From contig JAAERC010000712.1 in assembly GCA_024230695.1 (NCBI GenBank), positions 1 to 11,116 of the forward strand: 11,116 nt of DNA. Reading direction: 5' to 3'. This document shows positions 1 to 8,600 of the stretch, piece after piece. Positions within the stretch are counted from its first letter, which is position 1; each line of letters begins with the position of its first letter. The stretch comes from Candidatus Zixiibacteriota bacterium (lineage in GTDB: Bacteria > Zixibacteria > MSB-5A5 > GN15 > PGXB01). Both the position numbers and the translations under genes were made by a program. Below the pieces are notes generated by a model. That model was not told the DNA's origin. It ran no database searches and was given only the letters and a program-made list of their open reading frames with translations.

Positions 1-66
1 GACCGGGATTGAACCGGTGACCTCATCCTTACCAAGGATGTGCTCTACCGACTGAGCTACCTGGGC
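1..66 (-). tRNA. tRNA-Thr (anticodon GGT), 3' end cut by window edge
   Basis: Read on the minus strand, the sequence folds as a cloverleaf. It has acceptor strand GCCCAGG, TA at positions 8-9, a D arm GCTC/GAGC, an anticodon stem CATCC/GGATG around loop TTGGTAA, and a T arm ACCGG/CCGGT around TTCAATC. The anticodon GGT decodes ACC and ACU threonine codons. The 3' acceptor strand is missing because the window begins inside the gene; only its first C is present. A sigma70-like promoter lies upstream at 125-152. Confidence 0.95.
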
Positions 67-86
67 CTAATTTTATTTCAGCACCC

Positions 87-119
87 AAAAAAATAGGCAT
101 ACCTCGCCATCTAAGCGAG
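87..119 (-). promoter_or_regulatory. Terminator-like hairpin in the tRNA-Thr leader
   Basis: On the minus strand CTCGC (115-119) pairs with GCGAG (103-107) across a 7-base loop. Nine bases later comes a run of seven T (93-87). This sits between the predicted start site and the mature tRNA. It could be an attenuator or simply a processing leader. The stem is only 5 bp and is separated from the T run, so termination would be weak at best. Confidence 0.25.
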
Positions 120-124
120 CCCTA

Positions 125-152
125 AATATATACACGCCAATGCCTCTGTCAA
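125..152 (-). promoter_or_regulatory. Promoter of tRNA-Thr
   Basis: On the minus strand a perfect -35 box TTGACA (147-152) is followed after 16 bases by TATATT (125-130), five of six matches to the sigma70 -10 consensus. Transcription would start near 118, leaving about 50 bases of leader before the tRNA. Its orientation and distance fit no other gene. Confidence 0.7.
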
Positions 153-455
153 GAGATATTTCTCTTAATTCAATAAAAATATTACATTATTTTTTATATG
201 TTTTTCTTTATCCCCTAAGGAATCTCAACAGTAGATAAATTGCTAATATCGAGATTATCCCATATTTCATATCGTCCTTAACCCTTTAATCTTCGGTTGG
301 TTATAGCATTTCTTTAATAAAATGTTCAAAAATTAAACAAAATTTGCAATCAAATAACCGCCTTGGACAAAAATATTGGCGAATATTTAAAAGAAAACGC
401 TTAATAATAAAGATTTGAGCCTTTTTTTTGAATTAAAGACAATACAGGATTCCTA
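153..455. other. AT-rich intergenic stretch with no gene
   Basis: No reading frame of useful length or RNA gene is visible between the divergent promoters of the tRNA-Thr and of the first large gene. The only structure is a short AT-only inverted repeat, AAATATT / AATATTT (371-388), around a GGCG loop. It is too weak to name. Base composition is strongly A+T, as in the other non-coding parts of the window. Confidence 0.6.
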
Positions 456-483
456 TTGACTTATTTTTATTATGAATTATAAT
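456..483 (+). promoter_or_regulatory. Promoter of the first large FG-GAP gene
   Basis: TTGACT (456-461) lies 16 bases upstream of a perfect TATAAT (478-483). Transcription would begin near 490, giving a leader of about 128 bases before the ATG at 618. This is one of the two best sigma70-like promoters in the window, and it probably drives the first gene and possibly the whole three-gene run. Confidence 0.65.
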
Positions 484-492
484 TAATTAACA

Positions 493-544
493 ACCCCCTA
501 GCGAGGCTTTATTATTGCATTCTGCATATGTCATACGCTGGGGT
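493..544 (+). promoter_or_regulatory. Stem-loop 1 in the 5' leader
   Basis: ACCCC plus AGCG (493-503, with a two-base bulge) pairs with CGCTGGGGT (536-544). This gives nine base pairs closing a 32-base loop, beginning only a few bases after the predicted start site. It does not match a riboswitch class that I recognise. It may stabilise the mRNA 5' end or be a regulatory element. Confidence 0.4.
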
Positions 545-568
545 CAATAGTAATATTTATAGGAATTC

Positions 569-594
569 GATTTTATCCCGAGCACAATAAAATC
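569..594 (+). promoter_or_regulatory. Stem-loop 2 just before the ribosome binding site
   Basis: GATTTTAT (569-576) is perfectly complementary to ATAAAATC (587-594) around the 10-base loop CCCGAGCACA. The Shine-Dalgarno sequence TGGGAG begins nine bases downstream (603-608). The CCC in the loop could pair with the GGG of that site, so a role in translation control is possible but unproven. Confidence 0.4.
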
Positions 595-617
595 AAAATT
601 TCTGGGAGTGTACTAAA

Positions 618-3600
618 ATGAGACTAATTCTAACAATTCTAACGATTTCTGCCATTTTGCTAATTTCAACAGCCTTAGCATCAGACCTGGTCTTCGATTC
701 CAGAGTTGATTATCCTGTAGGAAGAGCAATTGCATCGTTTGTTGTAGACGATTTTAATGATGACGGTATTTCCGATGTCGTTGTAACAAATGGCGATTTG
801 CAATATTCTTATTATGCATCCTTGTATTATGGAAAAGGTGATGGCACTTTTTATGGTCGTGATACTATACTCGCCGGTTACAGACCAACTCGTATGGAAT
901 CCGGACATTTTAATGACGACGGATATACAGATCTGGTTTCAATTAGCGGAGATCAATATAGTGGATATGACCTCACTATAATGATTAATAACGGCGATGG
1001 GACTTTTGGATATGAATATTATACTGGCGTCGTTTCTAGAAGTTCTGGCCTGAAAACAGCTGATATTAATAATGATGGCTTTGATGATATCATAATGTCC
1101 GCTTGGGACGGTTTCGGTGTAATATTCTGCAATGGCGACGGGACTTTTGATGTCGGTGAAAGTATCATATGGATTGGAGAGGGTTCGGAAGTGTATGGTT
1201 TACATATACCTGTAAATCTGAACAATGATGAATATCCTGACATTTTGAGATTCGGACAAAAATATACCGAAGGCGGATTAGTTAAAACTCCTGTAATCTC
1301 AACCCACATCAATAATGGCGACAATACCTTTCAAGATGGTGTCGAGACTACTTTTGGCGATGGTGAATATGCTTATGTTCACAATGTAAATCTGGCACAC
1401 TTTAATTCCGATGATGTCCTTGATCTGATTTACTATAACAATGTACATCAGCTGTTTACTATGACGGGAAACAGTGATGGCTCATTTTCAGCCCCAGTAG
1501 AAATAATTTCTAATCAGTATGAATCCAACCAGTCATCGTATTTTGCAACTGGATATTTTAATGATGATGACTATGCTGATATTATAATAAATAATAAGAA
1601 TTACAATACATTTTCAGTCCTGTTAAATACCGGCGATGGAAGTGCGTCTTTTGCACCCGCAGTCTATTATCCCGGGTATATTAATTCTCGACTGACTGGT
1701 ACATCTGATTTCAACAATGACGGTCTTGACGATGTAATGATATTCTATAGAGATTTATCTGTTGCCCTCAATAATGGCGATGGCACATTCCCTAAACCTC
1801 AATCTCTAAAAATGGGTGAGTTTCCAGTTGACATCATAGCAGAAGATCTCGATGACGATGGATATTCCGATTTGATTACAACCGATAGTCATTATGTCTT
1901 TGTGGCATACAATGATGGAGATGGTGTTTTAGAGGATGTAGATACTCTTATCACGGGAGATTATGCCGCTTTTACCGGTTATTTTAATGATGATAATATA
2001 ATTGATATTGGCGTCACAGGAGCGAGTACTGAAACATACCTTGGCCTGCCTGCCGGTGGATTTGAAAGCGGCGATGTTTTTGCTGACCTGATTGGATGGA
2101 ATGGTGTCGCCGCAGACTTTAATGATGATAATTATATTGATTATGCCACAACAGCAAAGCAGGATGCAAACCTCTTTGTCAAGCTAAGCGATGGAACAGG
2201 TTCCTATCTGGCCCCGGTCGGATATACTCCCGCGACAACATCACCGACAGCTGTAAAGGCGATTTGCATTGCTGATGTTGATGGAGATTTAGATCTTGAT
2301 ATTATTCTGGGATCGAGTCAGGCCAAGATCATTGTTAATTTCAACGATGGTAGCGGTGGTTTTGATACATTTGATGAATATGCCATGCCCACTTGGCAGT
2401 ATAGTGTATTAGATGTTATTGCAGAAGATTTAAACGGCGATGGATACAAAGATATAATTGCGGCCGCCAAATATGAATTTGCGGTTTTAATAAATAACAC
2501 CGATGGAACCTTTGCGGCTCCTGTTTATATTGATACTCCTGCATCACAAAGTGGAGCATATGGTATTGTAGCCTTCGATGTTGACAAAGATAGTGATCTG
2601 GACCTAATGGCAATTTGTTATCATAATACTTTATTAATGAAAAATGATGGAGATGGTAATTTTTCTAACTTCACCTATTTTGGTGCCGGAGTAAGACCAA
2701 ACGCTATGGCTATTGGTGATTTTGATAGTGACTCCAACATAGACCTTGCCTTTACATTCCAGCCATATGACACACTTACAAAAAACAATGTTGGGATTTT
2801 GCTCAATACCGGAAACGCATCAGGCGATTGTGATGACCCAAATGACTATGACGATGATGGAGTCGGTGATTTCTGTGACAACTGTCCAGTTGTTGAAAAC
2901 CCAAATCAGGCTGACAGCAATCATGACGGAATCGGCGATGCCTGCCAATTTGTGAATACAACTCCAACCGGAACAGATGTCGAGGAAAGCTTTGATCTCG
3001 GAATAGATTTGGTTTTTGATAATGTTACTACTGGCGGAAACACTGAAATAGCTCTCAGCTCTTACGGGCCTGCCGGAGGTGGATTATTTGATCTGGTTCC
3101 CTCAGAAAGTCCAGCATACCTTTATATAAGTTCCGATGCCGAGTTCACAGGTTCAATAGAAATATGCGTAAATTATGACCCTGATTTTATGACCCCGGAA
3201 GACGAAGGTGATCTAGTATTATTGCATTATGAATCCGGCGAATGGGTAGACATCACGACTACTCTTAACACAGAAACCAATATGCTCTGTGGTTCAACAG
3301 ATAACCTATCACCATTTGTAATGGCCCTGAAAAAATCAACCGACATAACCCATCAAATATCAGATGAACTGCCAAATGACTTCACACTCAACCAGAACTT
3401 CCCCAACCCGTTTAATCCATCGACAGTGATTCAATTCTCTCTCCCCCGCTTATCAAAGGTGGAAATCGAAGTTTATAATATCTTAGGCCAAACAGTGCGA
3501 AACCTTGTAAACGAGGAAAAACCGGCCGGACAATATCAGGTAATTTGGAACGGTCTGGATAATAGCGGAAAAGCTGTCTCTAGTGGAATGTATTTTTACA

Positions 3601-3653
3601 AAATTAACACAGATAGTTTCAGTTCATCCAAAAAGATGATACTTCTAAAATAG
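618..3653 (+). CDS. Secreted FG-GAP/VCBS double-propeller protein with TSP3 repeats and C-terminal sorting domain
   Basis: A 1011-residue exported protein, probably surface-bound or released; the ligand is unknown. Residues 1-21 are a signal peptide (MRLILTIL..., likely cleaved after ALA-21). Residues about 25-735 hold 14 FG-GAP/VCBS units, recognisable by loops such as DFNDDGISDVV, DINNDGFDDII and NNGDGTF. FG-GAP units form Ca-binding beta-propeller blades in integrin alpha chains, so 14 units would fit two seven-bladed propellers (inferred). Residues about 740-780 are thrombospondin type 3 repeats (DDDGVGDFCDNCP, NHDGIGDACQ). A beta-rich module follows (about 780-905, W-V-D-I-T-T and LSPF motifs). 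Residues 922-1011 are a type IX-like/FlgD-Ig-like C-terminal sorting domain. The start is supported by GGGAG nine bases upstream. First of three related genes in one direction. The architecture is clear; the biological role is not. Confidence 0.93.
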   Translation: MRLILTILTISAILLISTALASDLVFDSRVDYPVGRAIASFVVDDFNDDGISDVVVTNGDLQYSYYASLYYGKGDGTFYGRDTILAGYRPTRMESGHFNDDGYTDLVSISGDQYSGYDLTIMINNGDGTFGYEYYTGVVSRSSGLKTADINNDGFDDIIMSAWDGFGVIFCNGDGTFDVGESIIWIGEGSEVYGLHIPVNLNNDEYPDILRFGQKYTEGGLVKTPVISTHINNGDNTFQDGVETTFGDGEYAYVHNVNLAHFNSDDVLDLIYYNNVHQLFTMTGNSDGSFSAPVEIISNQYESNQSSYFATGYFNDDDYADIIINNKNYNTFSVLLNTGDGSASFAPAVYYPGYINSRLTGTSDFNNDGLDDVMIFYRDLSVALNNGDGTFPKPQSLKMGEFPVDIIAEDLDDDGYSDLITTDSHYVFVAYNDGDGVLEDVDTLITGDYAAFTGYFNDDNIIDIGVTGASTETYLGLPAGGFESGDVFADLIGWNGVAADFNDDNYIDYATTAKQDANLFVKLSDGTGSYLAPVGYTPATTSPTAVKAICIADVDGDLDLDIILGSSQAKIIVNFNDGSGGFDTFDEYAMPTWQYSVLDVIAEDLNGDGYKDIIAAAKYEFAVLINNTDGTFAAPVYIDTPASQSGAYGIVAFDVDKDSDLDLMAICYHNTLLMKNDGDGNFSNFTYFGAGVRPNAMAIGDFDSDSNIDLAFTFQPYDTLTKNNVGILLNTGNASGDCDDPNDYDDDGVGDFCDNCPVVENPNQADSNHDGIGDACQFVNTTPTGTDVEESFDLGIDLVFDNVTTGGNTEIALSSYGPAGGGLFDLVPSESPAYLYISSDAEFTGSIEICVNYDPDFMTPEDEGDLVLLHYESGEWVDITTTLNTETNMLCGSTDNLSPFVMALKKSTDITHQISDELPNDFTLNQNFPNPFNPSTVIQFSLPRLSKVEIEVYNILGQTVRNLVNEEKPAGQYQVIWNGLDNSGKAVSSGMYFYKINTDSFSSSKKMILLK
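3381..3653 (+). repeat. C-terminal sorting-domain repeat, copy 1
   Basis: The last 91 codons of the first gene. This 273-bp unit recurs at exactly the same length at the 3' ends of the next two genes. By hand count the 90 residues match copy 2 at 77 positions and copy 3 at 79. Differences include I for T and L for R in the middle (YQVIWNGLDN). Confidence 0.85.
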
Positions 3654-3668
3654 AAAATCAAATGTAAA

Positions 3669-3698
3669 AACGGAATGGGTAATATTATCTGTTCCGTT
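3669..3698 (+). promoter_or_regulatory. Hairpin between first and second large genes
   Basis: AACGGAA (3669-3675) pairs perfectly with TTCCGTT (3692-3698) across a 16-base loop, 16 bases after the stop codon. No T run follows, so it is not a good intrinsic terminator. It could be an mRNA-stabilising or processing element that separates expression of the first gene from the next two. Confidence 0.35.
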
Positions 3699-3717
3699 AT
3701 CATATTTCACAAAACAT

Positions 3718-3730
3718 GGAGGACGATGTG
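3718..3730 (+). promoter_or_regulatory. Ribosome binding site that decides the start of the second gene
   Basis: A strong GGAGG (3718-3722) sits five bases before GTG (3728-3730). It overlaps the in-frame ATG at 3716, which itself has no upstream Shine-Dalgarno. GTG at 3728 is therefore the better start. The protein then begins MIGTLPKNILK and runs straight into the hydrophobic signal segment. Confidence 0.7.
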
Positions 3731-5680
3731 ATAGGAACATTGCCAAAAAACATTCTTAAGCAAATAGCTTATTCACTATTCTTGTTAATCATTTTTGCAA
3801 TTGGAATTCAAGCCGATAACAAAAATATCCCCACAAGAGAAAACACAATTGAAAGATTCCTTACTGCCAACGGCATACTTGACACCGAAAAAATAAATCA
3901 ATTTCGTAGTCAACGCCAAAGTGCCGCTCAATCTGTACCAAATCTATATTTAGATTCAGCAACCAGCTCTATATGGGCAGGCGACCACTGGGAAGACACT
4001 CTAAAGAATTTCCATTTTTATAATGTTAGTGGAAATTTGTCATTTTCCACAAACCAATACTACTGGGGAGTCGATGGGCCCGATACTACAGATACAATTA
4101 TTAATAATTATGTCTTCCATTCCAATTATAGCTATGATGACAATGGGCGTATAATTGAGAGAATTCAAAAGGCTCTGAGGACCAAATTTGGATTCACTTT
4201 TATCGTAAGAGATACAATGACATACGATACTGAAGGAAACCTTATTGATTCTTTGGAACAGTTCTGGAGCTCATACCTTAATCCTCCAGATTGGGGAACT
4301 GACGGACAATCTAATTATACATTTACTTACGATCTGAATGGAAATAAAACTGAATACATATTCAAAAATTCTCAGTGGGATGAAAATCCACCATATTGGA
4401 AATGGCGCACCGAATACAGAGAAATATACGGTTACGATGTTAACAACAATATGCTTGAGTCTGTTGAACAATTGTGGGATGATGATCTGAACGTATGGTA
4501 CAATAATAAGAAAATTAATTGCAGCTATGACGGCAGCAATAATCTGACTGATTCAATAAAATACTACTGGGATACCAACCAATGGAATCCAGCAATGAAA
4601 TACTCATATGAATACGATCATAATGATAACCAAATTCTGGAAATACATCAGTATGACGATGAAGGAACCTGGATCAACACATGGAAATTTGAATACGAGT
4701 ATGATTCACATGGCAATCAAACCAGATTCTTCGAACAATACTGGTACGGCGGTTGGGATAACTCATGGGATGAGGTAAGAGCTTATGATGCCAATGACAA
4801 CATCACCGAAAATATCGGGATATTTTGGAATTGGTCATCTAATAAATGGGTGAATTACGATAGACTTCTTTACACTTATGATCTAAATGGAAATCAAACT
4901 GAATATTTGGAACAACTATGGGATAACAATCAATGGAACGATGATATCAAAAGAACAAGTTACTATTCCCAATTGACCACTGCTGAAATAAATCTTGGCT
5001 CAGATGTAGAGATCACTCTTGATGAAGATATATCAATACTCTTTGATTCAATAGATGTATCTGGACTTATCGACATCACCCTTAGCGAAAATGGACCCGA
5101 ATCTGATATTCATGAATTTTTACCGTACGATGAATACGATTATATTTTTGTGACTACCGATGCCGAATATATTGGCGAAGTCGAACTATGTTTCCCATAT
5201 GATGACGCTTCACTGACCGATGAACAAGAAGACAAATTGAGAGTCTTTCATTATACTAATAATGAATGGATGGATATCACTACCAGCCATGACAAGGAAA
5301 ATGATATAATTTGCGGCACTACCGTCAGCCTCTCTCCTTTTGCAATTGGTCGCGAAAAGGAACCAACAGATATTGATATTATCAATGATGCCATAGTCCC
5401 TGAAGAATACACTTTGAACCAAAACTACCCCAACCCGTTTAACCCCTCGACTACGATCCAATTCTCTCTCCCCCGTTTATCAAAAGTCGAGATAGAGGTT
5501 TATAACATTCTGGGCCAAACAGTTCGTAATCTGGTCAACGACGAAAAACCAGCCGGACAATATCAGGTCACTTGGGATGGCCGTGACAACTCAGGCAAAA
5601 CCGTTTCCAGCGGAATATATTTCTATAAAATTAAAACCGATAATTTCACCTCATCAAAAAAGATGTTACTTTTAAAATAA
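3728..5680 (+). CDS. Secreted YD-like repeat protein with C-terminal sorting domain
   Basis: A 650-residue exported protein of unknown ligand. The GTG start is chosen for its GGAGG at five-base spacing; the upstream ATG (3716) would add four residues. Residues about 8-27 are a hydrophobic signal segment (QIAYSLFLLIIFAIGIQA). Residues about 135-414 hold nine tandem units of roughly 28-35 residues, consensus YDxNGNxTExxEQxWDxxxWxN. They resemble YD/RHS-like repeats with extra tryptophans and an acidic, Asn-rich face. No RHS core, cleavage motif or toxin domain follows. Residues about 418-540 are the same beta-rich module as in both neighbours (W-M-D-I-T-T, LSPFAIG), and 561-650 are the sorting domain (NYPNPFNPS, YNILGQ). 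It lacks the FG-GAP and TSP3 parts. The next gene begins 19 bases after the stop, so the two are probably co-transcribed. A shell-building or adhesive surface role is inferred. Confidence 0.9.
   Translation: MIGTLPKNILKQIAYSLFLLIIFAIGIQADNKNIPTRENTIERFLTANGILDTEKINQFRSQRQSAAQSVPNLYLDSATSSIWAGDHWEDTLKNFHFYNVSGNLSFSTNQYYWGVDGPDTTDTIINNYVFHSNYSYDDNGRIIERIQKALRTKFGFTFIVRDTMTYDTEGNLIDSLEQFWSSYLNPPDWGTDGQSNYTFTYDLNGNKTEYIFKNSQWDENPPYWKWRTEYREIYGYDVNNNMLESVEQLWDDDLNVWYNNKKINCSYDGSNNLTDSIKYYWDTNQWNPAMKYSYEYDHNDNQILEIHQYDDEGTWINTWKFEYEYDSHGNQTRFFEQYWYGGWDNSWDEVRAYDANDNITENIGIFWNWSSNKWVNYDRLLYTYDLNGNQTEYLEQLWDNNQWNDDIKRTSYYSQLTTAEINLGSDVEITLDEDISILFDSIDVSGLIDITLSENGPESDIHEFLPYDEYDYIFVTTDAEYIGEVELCFPYDDASLTDEQEDKLRVFHYTNNEWMDITTSHDKENDIICGTTVSLSPFAIGREKEPTDIDIINDAIVPEEYTLNQNYPNPFNPSTTIQFSLPRLSKVEIEVYNILGQTVRNLVNDEKPAGQYQVTWDGRDNSGKTVSSGIYFYKIKTDNFTSSKKMLLLK
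4130..4970 (+). repeat. Nine tandem YD-like protein repeats
   Basis: Each unit opens with a YD-x-N-x-N type motif (YDDNG, YDTEG, YDLNG, YDVNN, YDGSN, YDHND, YDSHG, YDAND, YDLNG). Most carry a tryptophan-rich middle such as EQLWD or NQWN. Units differ in length and DNA sequence, so this is an old, diverged array, not a recent expansion. Confidence 0.75.
5408..5680 (+). repeat. C-terminal sorting-domain repeat, copy 2
   Basis: The last 91 codons of the second gene, 273 bp. It matches copy 3 at 79 of 90 residues by hand count and shares long exact DNA runs with it, for example in the KPAGQYQVTW-coding stretch. The protein body upstream is unrelated to the FG-GAP bodies of the flanking genes. 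Confidence 0.85.
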
Positions 5681-5699
5681 TTACAAGGAGCAAACCCCC

Positions 5700-8600
5700 A
5701 TGAAAAAACTGATAACTTCATTAACAATTATGGTCGCCTTATTGGCTTCCACGGCCATGGCCGCCGGCCCGATATTTGATGCCCGGATGGACTTTTATAC
5801 CTCTTCTCAAATATGGGAGGTGGTGGCCGATGATTTCAACGATGATGGCAAAATTGATATTGTCACATCTCATGGATATGGTGGTGCCGTGATAAGTTTT
5901 GGAAATGGCGACGGCACATTTGCAGGATATGGGGACTGGATGCCCATTGGTGACCAGTGCTATTGGTTGACATCAGCCGATGTAAACAATGACGGCTATC
6001 CTGACCTGGTCGGCATCATCAGACCGGTATCCCAGGGCAGACTGGTTGTATATTTAAATGATGGAACCGGTAATTTTTATGGAAATAATGCGGGTGATCA
6101 GGATTACCCCTGGACCCAGACGATCGGAAGCTCCGCTGATTTGGACATGATCGAGATCAACAACGATGGTTTTATTGATGTTATCTATACAACCGGTGGC
6201 GATGATATTCAGACTATGTTTAATAATGGTGATGGCACCTTTGATACTACTCCTGTCACTATCGCTGAAGGTTTCTCACCTCTGGATTTCAGAAGCGCCG
6301 ATATTAATCATGATGAATACATGGACATTGTATGCTATGGACTCAACTACCTTTCCGAGGTCACTTACGACACATCGATGTGTACCTTCATCAACAATGG
6401 CGACGGCTCTTTTCAATCTGGTGTAAAAACGCAGGTAACATTTTCTCAGCTAATGGATCCAATGACCGGACATGGCGGTTTTAAATTAGCCGATATGAAT
6501 GAAGACGATGAACTTGATGTAGTTCTTTTAGATAAGGACCGCAATGTAATAATTCTTCTCGGCGATGGAACAGGTAGTTTTACTGTGAACACCGGCCCGC
6601 AATTCGATGCTGGCAATTGCTACGATGTTGCTGATATGGATGGTGACGGCTTATCCGATGTGGTTGTCTGCGATGGAACTTATACAAGCATTTGTATTAA
6701 CAATGGCGATGGTACAGTACAGGACCCTATAAAATATTATAATCTTCCATGCGAATGGAATTTTGTTGCTGTCGATCTGAACAACGATGGTGCCGCCGAT
6801 ATTGCCGGAGGTAGCTGGCCCAAAAGTCTTCTGATAGTGAATCTTAATCATGGCGATGGCACTTTCTCTGAAGTTGAAAAAATCTATATGGGCAATTCCA
6901 TAGTAGATGTTACTTCTGGCGATTTCAACAATGATACCCATCTTGATTTTGCCGGACTCACTATTATTGAAGTCGGAACAGATCCGGTAGTACCAACTAA
7001 AGTTCTTAGTGTCAGATTGGGTGATGGAGCTGGAAATTTCGCCGCTCCCCTTCACACTTTTGGCGTTGATGAAAACAGCAAAACATTATACACCGAAGAC
7101 TTCGACAAAAATGGTAATCTCGATATCGCTCTGGCCGGTACAAATCTCCAAACATTTTCCGGCAATGGTGATGGCTCCTTTACTGAATATGGCACTCTGC
7201 ATACTGACATGCCAGCTAAGCAGAACAAGATTATCGGATACGATATAAATTTTGATGAACACCTCGATCTTGTAATCATCAGAGGAACGGGATATTATAC
7301 AAAGCTTAATAACGGTGATGGGACCTTTGGTGTCGCGGCCCCCTATACTTTGGGCGATTCCCTTCTCAATATTGTTTTTACCGATGTCGATAACGATGGC
7401 AATGATGACTGGATTTTTCCATGCTATAGATACATCAGTGGAACTGGAGGAACAACAGGATCTATCAAGATATCAAAAAGGGATGCTGAAGGAACTAATA
7501 TTGGTTACCAGAGTATCACAACCGGCTGGTCCACCAAAGATGTGGTTGCCATAGATATGAACAATAACGGCTGGCTCGATCTTGTAACGACATATAAATA
7601 TTTGATTAACTACGAAGGAACCTATGGCACACCTCTACACACCGAAAATATAGGTACCTGGAACAACCCCCGGGCCATGAAAACGGTTGATTTCGATAAC
7701 GATGGCAATTTAGACTTGATCTATGGTAAAGGTTCATTACCCGGAACATCGGTCGCCCTGTCAAACGGTGACGGCACTTTCTCAAATGTAGTAGACTATA
7801 ATGTTGGAGGTCTCACAGGCGAATTTATACCGGGTGATTATAACGAAGATGGGATGATAGACCTCGCCATAGCCAACCAAACATTGTACCTTGATACAAG
7901 CCTGGCGTATATTACCATACTCTACAATACTGGGTTTGGTTCAGGCAATTGTGTTGATCCTGTTGATTATGACGATGACGGAGTCGGCAATCTATGCGAC
8001 AACTGTCCGGTAGTTGGAAATCCGGGGCAGGTCGATAGTAACCATGATGGTATCGGCGATGCCTGCCAGTTTGAAAATACAACACCAACCGGCACCGATG
8101 TTGTGGAATCGTATGAAGAACTTGGCATAACTTTGACATTTGACGAGGTCACAACCGAAGGAAATACCGAAATAGGACTCAGTTCATTCGGGCCCAGTGG
8201 AGGCGGTCTGTTCGATTTGGTTCCGTCTGAAAGTCCCGCCTATCTTTATATAACAACCGAGGCCGAATTTAGCGATTCAGTGGAAATTTGTGTCAATTAT
8301 GATCCGGAATTTGTGGCTCCTGAAGATCAAGATGAAATGGTTCTTTTGCATTATGACGCCGGCAAATGGCATGATATTACAACCTCCCATGATGCCGACA
8401 ATCATATACTCTGCGGAATAGCAGATAATTTTTCACCATTTGTTATGGGTTTGAAAAAAGCAACCGATGTGACCCAACTGATCTCCGATCAATTACCAAA
8501 CGACTTCAAGCTTAACCAAAACTACCCCAACCCGTTTAACCCTACTACTATGATTCAATTCTCTCTCCCCCGTTTATCAAAAGTTGAGATCGATGTTTAT

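Noticed and set aside
371..388. AAATATT-GGCG-AATATTT as a terminator
   Set aside because: The stem is all A-T, and there is no transcript on either strand for it to end.
681..1324. Open frames on the minus strand opposite the first FG-GAP gene (681-908, 1019-1324)
   Set aside because: They mirror the GAT/AAT-rich repeat codons of the real gene, lack ribosome sites and show no protein pattern. Similar shadows occur at 6651-7055 and 7052-7279 opposite the third gene.
4130..5680. RHS/polymorphic toxin system
   Set aside because: There are YD-like repeats, but no RHS core motif, no C-terminal toxin and no small immunity gene after it. The tail is a sorting domain.
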